A stretch of DNA of 64,000 nt, taken from assembly GCA_902635965.1 (NCBI GenBank), contig CACPQA010000004.1, forward strand, positions 59,999 to 123,998. Reading direction: 5' to 3'. The notes beneath the pieces are model-generated. The model was not told the DNA's origin and searched no databases. It saw only the letters and a program-made list of their open reading frames with translations. The position numbers and the translations under genes were made by a program. Shown here in pieces: positions 53,601-61,649 of this stretch. Every line of letters begins with the position of its first letter. Position 1 is the stretch's first letter. The DNA is from an uncultured Bacteroidota bacterium. GTDB lineage: Bacteria; Bacteroidota; Bacteroidia; Flavobacteriales; Flavobacteriaceae.

Positions 53601-56600
53601 GAATCAGTGGTAGTTTCAGATCCATCATGGACGTAAGTAAAGGTTCCAGAATTTTGCAGTGAAAAACTGGATGAATTGTTTGGAGAACTAACAACTTGAG
53701 CAATAATATTGTCACCGTCTGGGTCATTATCATTACTTAATACATTACTAGATCCAGCAGAAGTTGTTGTAGCAGTTCCAGCTTCAATTACAGTGATTGA
53801 ATCGGTAACAGTTACTGGGGCTTCGTTCACATTGCTAATGTTTACATTAAAGCTGTTAGCAGTTGTAGCACAACCAGCATTGTCATTTGCTGTTACGGTT
53901 ACAACGAAACTTCCATTTTGATCCTCAATGTAGTCAATAGTAACGGTTGCGGTATTAATTGTAACTGTTGCTAAATCTGTACCAGTTTGAGTTACCGTAT
54001 AGCTAAGGTTATCCGGATTTCCACCAACTCTATCAACATCATCAAAAACATTACCGACATTCACAAGTGTATTTGATGCGTTTTCAGTAACATTTACATT
54101 AGCTAATGGATTAGAAACTGTTGGACAATCATTTACAGGTGTGATTTCAATTGTAACAGTTACTGTATTACCTTGTCTAGCTCCGTCAAACGCACGATAA
54201 GTAAAACTATCTGTTGTCGTTTCAGATCCGTTGTGAACGTAAGTAAAGGTTCCTGAACTTTGAAGTGCAAAACTAGAAGTGTTTATTGGACTGCTAACAA
54301 GTTGTGCCTGCAAAGGGTCTCCATCAGGATCGGAATCATTACTCAAAACATTACTAGATCCAGCACTAGTAGTTGTAGCGGTCCCTGCTTCTACAAGTGT
54401 GATTGAATCTGTAATTGTAACTGGAGAATTTGTATTTGAACCAAAAGAACCTGAATAAACTCCTCTTCCGTATGAGGCCGCAACGACGCGATTATTATCT
54501 GCAGATACCCCTCTAAAATCCATATCAAATACTGCAACATCGCTCATACCATTCCAAGACTGAGTCCATGTTGGGCTTCCAGCTGTAAAATTTGATGTTC
54601 TCCACACTCCAAGATCTGTACCAATAATTACTTCTTCATTTTCATATGGGTTGTTTAAAATTGAGTAGACCGGTAGATTTGGAAAATTACCTTCTTTGTT
54701 AATTGCTGCTGTCGAGAACTGATCTTGGGTATAAATAATATTGTCATTAATTCCATAGTTATAGTAAGTAACGAAAATTTCATCCTCCGAAGATCCAATA
54801 TGAATGTCTGATACACTTCCAGTTTGGTTGTGAAGATTTCCAGAAATCGTGTAACCTCCAGAGTTATTTGCATTAGTAATTTTTTTAACTGCACCACTTC
54901 TAAGACCTACAAATAGAGTACTGGTGTCGGTAGTATGCCGAGAGACTTCAAGAGCAGTTATTCGATCAAAACCACTTGTAACACCAGTAATTAGAAATGT
55001 TGCAGGAGTTCCACCCCTTTGAAGTCCGGTGATAACTCTAATATCATTACCAGCATTTGCAAAATATACGTCTTGGTTAGAGTCCAATGCACCAGGATTA
55101 ATAAAACTACCTTCTTTACTAGGAATTGAAAGTGTAGTGCTCAAATCAATTCCCTCCCAATAATTTTGTTGGACACCGGCTACGCTAAAACCAATCCTTT
55201 GTATTCCATCATTATAAACATAATTTGTTAGCATATAGTCACCCCCGACTTGATCAAAAACAGTCTCAGCACCATCACCTGTACTTATAACATTTCCTGC
55301 CTTTTGAGTGTTATTTGAGTCTTTAAGTGAGTAACTACCATTATCCTGAGTTCCTCCCACAATATAATCACTTCCAGCAAATCCAATTGGACTTTGCGCT
55401 ACGGTATAAAACTGGGTTGTAATCATATCTCCTTCAATTTCAGTAAATCTATCATTAGTGTTCGCGTCAGACAGACTATTAGCATATGCAACTCCACCAT
55501 CGCTTACTACTATTGCTTGATTGGGATTACCTGGTCTAAAGTATAATCCATGCATATCTGCATGTACAACTCCTGCACCAATAGAGTTATGATTATAAAA
55601 GGATGATGTCCACTTTGATATTTGATCCCATGAGTTTCCACCATTTGATGTTCTAAACCAATTAATTCCGCCAACGTAAGCAATATCATTACTAGTTGGA
55701 TCAATTTCAATTTCTAGATCATAAGATGATTGACCTCGAGTAAAATCATAGGGTTTAGCAGTTCCAGATATATCTGTACCAACATCCATTGGGGGTTGTA
55801 TATAAGTAAGATTAGCGAAGTTGTCAGTTGTTTTGTAAATTATTGGAATCGTACCGCTTGCTGTACCTGAAACTCTCATTAAGATATAATGTGTATCAGT
55901 GTCAATAGCACTTGGAGCAATTTCGGTTCTTTGAATATTATCGGGGTTAACAACAGGATAAGCAGGGTAATTAGGTGTCGCTCTGGTGAAGGTGTTTCCG
56001 TCGTCACTATACCAGTATCTTCCTCCTACAGGTGTACCATATTTTTGTGATGGAAGAAATGTAGTTGTACTTAACCATATTCTATTTGAAATTTCTTGAA
56101 CTTCCAGATCATTAACAACTTCGTAAGCAGGACCATTGTTTACAGATGTTACTAGTGAAAAGGAGCCTCCAGCGTCTGTTGATTTATATAAGCCATAGGT
56201 TTGACTATCAAGGATTGTATTTTGGGATCCATAACTTCTTGAAGAAAAACTTCCAGCAAGTGCTGCAAAAATCCAAGCATCAGTTGCAGGATTTTTGTCG
56301 TGGTCGTATAAAATTATATCATTAACAAAAAATGCTCCCTGTGTATTATTTGAGTTTGTTTGAGTTACTGTTCCACTAGTTCCCTGTCCGAATACCAATG
56401 ACCAATTGTTCCCTCCATTAGTTGATTTATATATCCCATTTCCCGCTGCATCTCCAGTAGTGTAACTTTCTCCAGTACCTGCGTATAGAACACTAGTATT
56501 ATTTGGATCTTGTACAATCACAGAAACAGCTAAATTACCTGGGACACCTGTGACCCTGGTCCATTTTGTTACACCATCTGTGATATTTTCATTTTTCCAA

Positions 56601-57052
56601 AGTCCACCACTTACACCTCCTGCAAATACCCTTTGATTGCTTCCATCACTCAGATCCCATTGGGCTGCTCTTGATCTACCAGCATTATTGTTAGGTCCAA
56701 TTTCATACCAGGGTTGTGCAGGGGTTTCACCTGGAACGATGAAAGGCCTTGGTCTTAAATATTTGTCCTGCTCTAACTCTCTTTGAATTCTAACCTTGCT
56801 CTCGTATTCCGGAACTCCAGTTGTTGGATTTATAGTTAATTCATAAAGCTGCTCATGAAACTGATTCGGGGGTAAACCTCTTTTAAACCTCTCTTTTTTA
56901 GATAAATTTTTGGTTTCTTTATAGGGACTGTTTTCTAAATAATATTGATGTAACTCTTCGGGGGTTAATTCCTCTTTTGTAACAATAAATGAAAGCATGG
57001 ACAAAGAAAAAGCCCTCAATAAATCAAACCTTATTTTAGGGAATCTAATCAT
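50642..57052 (-). CDS. Giant surface protein: Asp-box propeller plus tandem Ig/cadherin-like repeats
   Basis: 2136 residues. After a poor signal-like N-terminus (LLRAFSLSMLSFIV) and a charged stretch, residues about 115-875 form sialidase/Vps10-type propellers with Asp boxes (STNGGNNW, STDAGGSF, TSNGGNSW). Residues about 878-2074 hold seven large repeats; each begins (P)PVTVxDSITVxEAGT and has NVLSNDxDPDGDPL (calcium-type ligands) and GTFTYVHDGSETTTDSFTY. Several are separated by cadherin-like units with NDCPTV and TVTIDYIEDQ. The last 65 residues (CSPCKESIVEGG) are Cys-containing and match no T9SS tail that I know. Base composition is higher in G+C than neighbours (29 of 60 at 53101-53160, against 13 of 60 at 50341-50400). 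Confidence 0.9.
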   Translation of the reverse strand: MIRFPKIRFDLLRAFSLSMLSFIVTKEELTPEELHQYYLENSPYKETKNLSKKERFKRGLPPNQFHEQLYELTINPTTGVPEYESKVRIQRELEQDKYLRPRPFIVPGETPAQPWYEIGPNNNAGRSRAAQWDLSDGSNQRVFAGGVSGGLWKNENITDGVTKWTRVTGVPGNLAVSVIVQDPNNTSVLYAGTGESYTTGDAAGNGIYKSTNGGNNWSLVFGQGTSGTVTQTNSNNTQGAFFVNDIILYDHDKNPATDAWIFAALAGSFSSRSYGSQNTILDSQTYGLYKSTDAGGSFSLVTSVNNGPAYEVVNDLEVQEISNRIWLSTTTFLPSQKYGTPVGGRYWYSDDGNTFTRATPNYPAYPVVNPDNIQRTEIAPSAIDTDTHYILMRVSGTASGTIPIIYKTTDNFANLTYIQPPMDVGTDISGTAKPYDFTRGQSSYDLEIEIDPTSNDIAYVGGINWFRTSNGGNSWDQISKWTSSFYNHNSIGAGVVHADMHGLYFRPGNPNQAIVVSDGGVAYANSLSDANTNDRFTEIEGDMITTQFYTVAQSPIGFAGSDYIVGGTQDNGSYSLKDSNNTQKAGNVISTGDGAETVFDQVGGDYMLTNYVYNDGIQRIGFSVAGVQQNYWEGIDLSTTLSIPSKEGSFINPGALDSNQDVYFANAGNDIRVITGLQRGGTPATFLITGVTSGFDRITALEVSRHTTDTSTLFVGLRSGAVKKITNANNSGGYTISGNLHNQTGSVSDIHIGSSEDEIFVTYYNYGINDNIIYTQDQFSTAAINKEGNFPNLPVYSILNNPYENEEVIIGTDLGVWRTSNFTAGSPTWTQSWNGMSDVAVFDMDFRGVSADNNRVVAASYGRGVYSGSFGSNTNSPVTITDSITLVEAGTATTTSAGSSNVLSNDSDPDGDPLQAQLVSSPINTSSFALQSSGTFTYVHNGSETTTDSFTYRAFDGARQGNTVTVTIEITPVNDCPTVSNPLANVNVTENASNTLVNVGNVFDDVDRVGGNPDNLSYTVTQTGTDLATVTINTATVTIDYIEDQNGSFVVTVTANDNAGCATTANSFNVNISNVNEAPVTVTDSITVIEAGTATTTSAGSSNVLSNDNDPDGDNIIAQVVSSPNNSSSFSLQNSGTFTYVHDGSETTTDSFAYRTFDGIDPGNTVTVTIQVIPVNDCPTVANPIGDITVEEDAADTVFSVSSVFDDVDRVGGIPDNLSYSVTHTGAGIATVTINTATITIDYIENQTGSFVVTLTVDDGAGCSTVNDVFNVTVSPQNDPPVGLQDQIILNESGTATTVTGGATSVLANDSDPESSPLSATLLTQPLHHNDPGNFSLNVNGTFSYVHDGSETATDTFFYTLSDGVNNVTVTVTIQINAVNDCPVVVSAQPDVNVLEDAPNSEINLNSVFGDVDIRPTPNNLTFTVTHTGSGIATITLNTATLTIDYIEDQTGSFVVTTTVDDNTGDSNCTPQINDSFSVTVNPQNDPPVTVGDELSVLEGGTVTVTTLGASSVLENDTDIEIGIPTASYLVTSPTFGTISLTNTGSFVYIHDGSETTSDSFTYKSNDGTQDGNTATVSITITKVNDCPETTTGSYTLTYNEDASIPALNIGATVSDSDLPADTILYSLVQTNSALSSVTVNDQGLVTFNNIAQHDNGSLTTTITVDDQNCQIDIPILLTIIPINDCPTLDNAIADISVAEDAAPMVIDITNTFSDVESTTLEYTAITQNSDLIAVSTTSTSLIIQFKENQNGNTNIILTAFDGDSSCSPDDIINVNITDVNDPPTGNPDIISVVNGGTINTLNDGITTSVLSNDSDPEGDSLSAQISSGPLNGSLNLNGNGTFSYTHDGSATTTDVFYYTPTDGFFPGNTTTVTIFINNPANGVGDTVFVVESGTATITSNGSTSVLANDSDPDGDPITAVKVTNPLRGTVTLNSNGTFLYTHDGSNESSDSFTYSANDGKVNSSPITVSINVTGTNDPPVANNDTIIVDVGSTATSLDNGQTRVTYNDVDPDADSLTVTLVSSPTYGNLTLNSNGTFSYTQGGMMNSGDSFQYKAFDGTVYSNNATVNIYVSCSPCKESIVEGGNNGVSFTYTDPLCKKVRVYVPKGKAYSFRHLAGSITINVGTYVLISSVDCN
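50830..54430 (-). repeat. Tandem repeat array encoding seven Ig/cadherin-like units
   Basis: DNA and protein repeats in the giant gene. Repeats 1 and 2 are the closest (DSITLVEAGTATTTSAGSSN against DSITVIEAGTATTTSAGSSN). Repeats 3 and 4 are intermediate, and 5 to 7 lack the intervening cadherin unit. The gradient suggests recent duplication in the first two and older copies toward the C-terminus. Confidence 0.8.
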
Positions 57053-57126
57053 TATTTAAAGATAACAATAATAATAACGGAAATAGAGGATGTATAGTAT
57101 TAAAAAATAACTTTAAATACAGCCAT

Positions 57127-57420
57127 CTAGCTCATTAATGACTGCACTTTCATTGCAAGGCTCATGTCCCCGCTAATTTTGACCTTCCCGCTCATAACGG
57201 CGGTCATTGGATTTAAGTCCCCACTTTGCATATCTTTAAGTGCTCCTGCAGATGTTTTGATTGTGCAATCAGCTTCTTCATCACTATCAGAGACAAGATT
57301 CTTGGGGCCTGTTCCATCTACAAAAACAATCGTATCATCGATTAAAAATTTTATTGTACCCCCAATAGAACCTACTTCATTAGCCTTAACCTGTATCTCT
57401 TTAAAAATAGAATCATTCAT
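57127..57420 (-). CDS. SCP2 sterol-carrier-like domain protein
   Basis: 97 residues, a single SCP2 domain: GGTIKFLIDDTIVFVDGTG, DEEADCTIKTSAGALKDMQ, SGDLNPMTAVMSGKVKISGD and MSLAMKVQSLM. In eukaryotes the fold binds sterols and fatty acyl chains; free-standing bacterial versions probably bind lipids, but ligand is unknown. No signal peptide, so cytoplasmic. The reading frame has a normal ATG with a near-consensus box (TAAATTTA, one mismatch) 16 bases upstream. It is upstream of and co-directional with the giant gene. Confidence 0.88.
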   Translation of the reverse strand: MNDSIFKEIQVKANEVGSIGGTIKFLIDDTIVFVDGTGPKNLVSDSDEEADCTIKTSAGALKDMQSGDLNPMTAVMSGKVKISGDMSLAMKVQSLMS

Positions 57421-57510
57421 AACATAATAATTTTTTTAAATTTACATTAAATATTTCTGTGTTCAAATTTTGTTTTCAAGACTTTACATAATAAACCATA
57501 GTATGTCAAT

Positions 57511-58335
57511 TTATTTTAATTTCAACTTAATTAGTTTTGGGTGCCCTTCACCTTCGTTTTCCGAAGTTAGCCAGAAAAAATCCTTATTTATAATCTTTAT
57601 CGCTTCAATTTGAGCATTTGTTATTGGAATAATATATTTTTTAAAAGAATTTTTATTTAGGTTGCCACTAAAATTTTTAAAAACAAACAAATACTGTTTA
57701 TTTATATTTGAATTATAACCCACAAGTGCGAGTAAATCTTCTTTTGGGTTGTAATCAGCCCCCGTAATTAGTGCATTAACTTGATAAGAATATTTAAAAT
57801 TAACTGAATATTCACCATGTATTTTTGGAAGGATGTAAACTTCTGTTGTTAATTTTTTTTTGTTCTTTGAAAAAATAATCAAGCTGTCATTAAATGATAC
57901 TAGTGCTTCGGCATTATATTCGTGTCTTTTTCTTTTTTTAAAATTTAATTGATTGCTATAATTAAAATTTATACTATCAATCAACTTGAATTTAAAATCG
58001 ACTAAATATATTCTTAGATTCTTCCTATTCCCTTTATTGTTTCCAATATCTCCAATGTAGATGTATTTGTCATCACTAGCTAGACTTTCCCAGTCAGTAT
58101 TTTTTGCACCCTGTATTAAATGTTCAGATAATTTTTTTCCACTTTTATCAAATGTAAATAAAACAGCCCCTCCTCCAGAATCATTATGAGTTAAAAAATT
58201 ACCATCTAGTATTTCAAGACCTGAAGTTTCACCTATTTTTTTTGAAATATTAATAATTTCAATATCAATATTTTTTTTTGAACATTTTGTTTGAAAAGAG
58301 AGTAAAACCAATAATAGCAATAATTTCAATTTCAA
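57511..58335 (-). CDS. Putative beta-propeller lipoprotein
   Basis: 274 residues. Start TTG at 58335 gives MKLKLLLLLVLLSFQTKCSK, a lipoprotein signal (QTKC). The body resembles secreted propellers: ISKKIGETSGLEILDGNFL, THNDSGGGAVLFTFD, ASDDKYIYIGDIGNNKGNR, HEYNAEALVSFND and TGADYNPKEDLLALVGYN. The GD-IGDN-NR and AE(A)L patterns occur in SdiA-regulated or phytase/esterase-like repeat domains. Function not determined. It is preceded by tRNA-Arg, so it is the first protein gene after that tRNA. Confidence 0.7.
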   Translation of the reverse strand: MKLKLLLLLVLLSFQTKCSKKNIDIEIINISKKIGETSGLEILDGNFLTHNDSGGGAVLFTFDKSGKKLSEHLIQGAKNTDWESLASDDKYIYIGDIGNNKGNRKNLRIYLVDFKFKLIDSINFNYSNQLNFKKRKRHEYNAEALVSFNDSLIIFSKNKKKLTTEVYILPKIHGEYSVNFKYSYQVNALITGADYNPKEDLLALVGYNSNINKQYLFVFKNFSGNLNKNSFKKYIIPITNAQIEAIKIINKDFFWLTSENEGEGHPKLIKLKLK

Positions 58336-58369
58336 ATTACGTTTTAAGGAATTATCATATAAAAAAAAG

Positions 58370-58443
58370 TGACCTCGGCAGGATTCAAACCTGCAACCTC
58401 TTGAGCCGTAATCAAGTGCACTATTCAGTTATGCTACGAGGCC
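58370..58443 (-). tRNA. tRNA-Arg (ACG)
   Basis: 74-nucleotide cloverleaf on the minus strand. Acceptor GGCCTCG pairs with CGAGGTC (one G-U). D-arm GCAT/GTGC encloses AACTGAATA. Anticodon stem CTTGA/TCAAG encloses TTACGGC, giving anticodon ACG (ICG after deamination). T-arm GCAGG/CCTGC encloses TTTGAAT. Discriminator A, CCA not encoded. Confidence 0.95.
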
Positions 58444-58699
58444 AAAATGCTTATCTACTATAACTAAAATATTTTACAGATCTAGATTAAATCATTAATA
58501 CCGCTGTTGTTATTAAAAAATTAATTATGTAGCGTAAATTAATCTATTCAAATATACAATTTTAAACTTCATTATTTAATAGACTTGGAATCCTATTTCG
58601 CAGTGTGTAGAACATTTTTGGGGATTTAATAGTAATTTTTTTCAGGCTTTAATTTGCATCGATTTCATTGGAATAGAAATATTTTGTTTTGATTTAGAT

Positions 58700-58713
58700 A
58701 TTATCTAGATAAT
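58700..58713. promoter_or_regulatory. Perfect 14-base palindrome, possible operator
   Basis: ATTATCTAGATAAT reads the same on both strands and lies about 80 bases upstream of the promoter box of the following locus. AT-rich palindromes occur by chance in such DNA, so an operator role is only a suggestion. Confidence 0.3.
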
Positions 58714-58791
58714 TCTAATCATTTACTAATGAGGAGTGATACGAATTTAAATCTTCAACACAATTAAGTAAAGACATTAAAAATTATTTAA

Positions 58792-58799
58792 TAATTTTG
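58792..58799 (+). promoter_or_regulatory. -7 box TAATTTTG of the sugar-activation locus
   Basis: Exact TAnnTTTG match 16 bases before the TTG start at 58816. It is the only exact box close to that gene. Confidence 0.45.
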
Positions 58800-58815
58800 T
58801 TATATAAAAGTCCTC

Positions 58816-59961
58816 TTGAGTTTTATTAAAATCAATCAAATTGGAAGTATTAAAACTAAGGAAATATCCTTGTTGTTATCCTTTCATTTAATGATATTGT
58901 TGGTTTGGTTTATAAAATTTCTAAATGAAAATAATTTTGAATCATTAATTAACTTTAATTTTGACAATTTTTATTTCAAACCTTATTTTTCTTTTAAAAT
59001 TCTTAATTTTTTAGAAGAATATATATCTATTGAATTTATTGGTCTTTTATCGATAGTTATAATTCCATTTTTGACATTAATTTTGACCTACAAGGTTTTC
59101 GATTTTTTTTTAACTTCTAAATTGTCGTTTCTTTTATCTGTAATTACTCAGACAGTATATAACGATATTAATTTGAGAGTTATGTTTTTAGATTTTGAGT
59201 CTACATCTTCATTGATGGGAAAAAGTTATCCATTAATTTTTAATTTTCCGTTTCCTTCAATATCCGTAATGATTTTTTTGATTTTATTTAATTTTTTATT
59301 GGAAAAAAGAGAAATAAGAGATAGTTTTTTAAAAACATCAATTTTAAATATTTTTTGTTCTCTTTATTTCTATATCAATGCTATCGACTCTGCATTTTTA
59401 ATTTCGATCTGGTTTGTTTTTTTATTATTTGATTTAAAAAAAATGAGTTTACTAAATAAAGTTTTCCAAACTTTGATAACTCTATCTATCCTTTTACCAG
59501 GTTTATATTTAGGTAAAGTATATGAACTTCATGAATATTCTAGTTTAAACTTTTATAACTTATTAATTTATAACATACTGCCGTTAATTTTTTCTCTAAT
59601 CTTATTTTTTACTAAAAGGATTGACTTAAGAGAGGTTTGGATTAAATTTAAATATATATATATATTTTTTGCAGTAGAAATATTTATAAATCTTTTGGTT
59701 TTTTATAAAGTATTAAATCTTGATCTTGTAAAAATAAACAGGCAAATACTTCAATTTCCAATTCATATGATTTATTACCTTCCATTGATTTATTATTTAA
59801 AAAGAAAACCATTTAAATATTCATATGGTGTAGAGTCAAAAAGTATCTCAATAAACTTTTCTAAAGCGAGTTTTTTTATTTTTGAAAAATCAAAAAATTT
59901 TGTTTTCTATTTTATACTAATTCTTGTATACTATTTTAATTTTCCGAAAGATATTTTATAG
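58816..59961 (+). CDS. Polytopic membrane protein of unknown function
   Basis: 381 residues with about nine to ten hydrophobic segments. Start is TTG at 58816 (MSFIKINQIG); the next Met is at residue 26, within the first membrane segment. A large loop after the third segment (NDINLRVMFLDFESTSSLMGKSYP) is the most distinctive part. No family is recognised. The layout could fit a Wzy-like polymerase, a flippase or a GT-C type glycosyltransferase with a loop between segments, given its position at the head of a sugar locus, but that is inference. Ends immediately before the dehydrogenase ATG, with zero spacing. Confidence 0.65.
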   Translation: MSFIKINQIGSIKTKEISLLLSFHLMILLVWFIKFLNENNFESLINFNFDNFYFKPYFSFKILNFLEEYISIEFIGLLSIVIIPFLTLILTYKVFDFFLTSKLSFLLSVITQTVYNDINLRVMFLDFESTSSLMGKSYPLIFNFPFPSISVMIFLILFNFLLEKREIRDSFLKTSILNIFCSLYFYINAIDSAFLISIWFVFLLFDLKKMSLLNKVFQTLITLSILLPGLYLGKVYELHEYSSLNFYNLLIYNILPLIFSLILFFTKRIDLREVWIKFKYIYIFFAVEIFINLLVFYKVLNLDLVKINRQILQFPIHMIYYLPLIYYLKRKPFKYSYGVESKSISINFSKASFFIFEKSKNFVFYFILILVYYFNFPKDIL

Positions 59962-60969
59962 ATGAGCAGACATATACTTTCTTTAAAATGGTATGAATCT
60001 AAAGGTTTGGAACTTAAAAGGTCTAAGCTTTCTGAAACGAATAATGAGGAGATTTTGGTTAAAATCCATTCTTGTGGTATTTGTGGTTCCGATATAAAAA
60101 TTTTAAAATTCGGAAATTCAAGATTGTCTTCAGGACGAACGATGGGTCACGAAATTGCAGGAGAAATTATTGAAGTTGGATCTAAAGTAAAAAAATTTAA
60201 TGCTGGAGATAGAATTTCTATTGGGGCAGATATTCCAAATCACGGAAATGATTTAGCATTTGGTCACGAACTGGATGGTGGGTTCGCTGAATATATGTTA
60301 ATAAATAAAAATTATCTGGAAACTGGGCCGATAGAAAAATTTAATTCCATAAATTTTGACATAGCGTCACTTGCTGAACCACTGGCGTGCTGTATAAACG
60401 GATATGAAAAAGTTAATTTTAAACCTCATAACTCTGTATTGATTCTGGGTGCAGGAACCATTGGAATAATGCTTTCATTTTTGGCAAAAATTTATAAAAT
60501 TCCAAAAATTTTTGTTGCTGATATTGCAAAAAAAAGAATTCAAAATTTGAAAGAATTTGATTTTTTAACTAAATGTTTTGATCTTTCGAATGAAAACATC
60601 TTTGATTGGAAAAAAAATAATCATCCTTTTGATCTGATTTTTACAGCTAACAATAATCCAAAATCACAGCAGCAGGCAGTAAAACTTATTGAATCAAAAA
60701 GTATTGTAAACTTTTTTGGTGGTCTTCCCAAAATTGAAAGTGAAGTAAAAATAAATACAAATAATATACATTATAAAGAAGCTATTATTACAGGTTCTCA
60801 TGGATCTAGTCCAGAACAACATAAAAAAGCCTTGAGGATTATAGAAAAGTACCCATCTTTTTTTGAATCATTAATTAGCAAAAGGTTTGCGCTTAAAGAT
60901 TATAGAAAAGCAATTAAAGAGGCCTCAAATCCAGAAAATTTTAAAATAATGATAAAGCCAAACTTATAA
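59962..60969 (+). CDS. Zinc-dependent medium-chain alcohol/polyol dehydrogenase
   Basis: 335 residues of the MDR family (sorbitol/threonine dehydrogenase type). The catalytic zinc cysteine is in HSCGICGSDIKIL, GHEIAGEIIEVGSKVKKFNAGDR follows, and the Glu is in SLAEPLACCINGYE. The Rossmann loop is VLILGAGTIGIM. The structural-zinc lobe with four cysteines that usually follows GDR is absent; IPNHGNDLAFGHELDGGF replaces it without cysteines. So only one zinc is expected. The enzyme probably oxidises or reduces a sugar alcohol used by the locus. Followed by the epimerase gene after 2 bases. Confidence 0.9.
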   Translation: MSRHILSLKWYESKGLELKRSKLSETNNEEILVKIHSCGICGSDIKILKFGNSRLSSGRTMGHEIAGEIIEVGSKVKKFNAGDRISIGADIPNHGNDLAFGHELDGGFAEYMLINKNYLETGPIEKFNSINFDIASLAEPLACCINGYEKVNFKPHNSVLILGAGTIGIMLSFLAKIYKIPKIFVADIAKKRIQNLKEFDFLTKCFDLSNENIFDWKKNNHPFDLIFTANNNPKSQQQAVKLIESKSIVNFFGGLPKIESEVKINTNNIHYKEAIITGSHGSSPEQHKKALRIIEKYPSFFESLISKRFALKDYRKAIKEASNPENFKIMIKPNL

Positions 60970-60971
60970 TT

Positions 60972-61649
60972 ATGTACAAAGGAATCACATTTTCAGCATC
61001 CTTAATGTGTATAGACTGGCTTAATGTTGAAAAACAAATTGAGGAGCTTGAAGAAAGTCTAGTAGATTATATTCATTATGATATTATTGATGGAAACTTC
61101 GCTCCTGATTTCACTATGGGTTCCTCAATTGTTAATTTAGTGCAAAATAAAACCTCAATAAAATCAGATTTTCATTTAATGGTAGATGAACCATCAAGAA
61201 TTTTCGATGCATTCAATGTACCAAAGGATAGTTTTTTTACAATTCATCAAGAGGCATGTAGAAACTTATATAGAGATCTTATTTACATAAAACAAAAAAT
61301 TTGTAAAGTTGGTGTTGCTTTATCACCTGCGACTAATATTGACACATTAGAATATGTTATTGAAGAAGTTGATAATGTTTTGTTAATGACCGTAAGCCCT
61401 GGTTATATGGGTCAAAGGTTAGTTCCTCAAGTATTGAAAAAAGTTGAGCAATTAAAAAAGCTAAGGGAAGATTATAAATTGAATTTTAAAATCACTGTTG
61501 ATGGAAATGTAAACTTAGAAAATATTCCCAAAATGATTGACGCAGGCGCAGATAATTTGGTTTTGGGCTCGAGTGGTCTTTTTAGAAAAGATAGAAGCAT
61601 AAAAAAATCAATTGAACTTATTAAGGAATGTATAGATAAAATTATATGA
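60972..61649 (+). CDS. Ribulose-phosphate 3-epimerase family protein (Rpe/AlsE-like)
   Basis: 225 residues, a TIM barrel that inverts C3 of a ketose phosphate. Motifs: FSASLMCIDWLNVEKQIEEL, YIHYDIIDGNFAPDF, SDFHLMVDEPSR, FTIHQEA, LLMTVSPGYMGQRL and KITVDGNVNLENIP. The metal-binding His/Asp/His/Asp are present. The opening SLMCxD resembles D-allulose-6-phosphate epimerase (AlsE) more than standard Rpe (SILSAD), so the substrate may be unusual. Its stop overlaps the next ATG by 4 bases (ATGA). Confidence 0.85.
   Translation: MYKGITFSASLMCIDWLNVEKQIEELEESLVDYIHYDIIDGNFAPDFTMGSSIVNLVQNKTSIKSDFHLMVDEPSRIFDAFNVPKDSFFTIHQEACRNLYRDLIYIKQKICKVGVALSPATNIDTLEYVIEEVDNVLLMTVSPGYMGQRLVPQVLKKVEQLKKLREDYKLNFKITVDGNVNLENIPKMIDAGADNLVLGSSGLFRKDRSIKKSIELIKECIDKII

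Larger units (their letters stand above)
58444..58815. other. Intergenic region, about 370 bases without a gene
   Basis: AT-rich gap between tRNA-Arg and the sugar-activation locus. No reading frame or RNA was recognised. It holds a 14-base palindrome and a TAATTTTG promoter box described separately. It is by far the longest non-coding stretch in the window, which fits a regulated promoter region. Confidence 0.6.

Noticed and set aside
50708..55710. Many short frames on both strands across the giant gene
   Set aside because: They follow the repeat period of the giant gene and have no start signals or family features; they are frame shadows of a G+C-richer repetitive gene.
58370..58815. tRNA-Arg as an integration site of a mobile element carrying the sugar locus
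   Set aside because: No integrase, no repeat of the tRNA 3' end was found, and the locus lies on the 5' side of the tRNA; extent cannot be judged past the window end.
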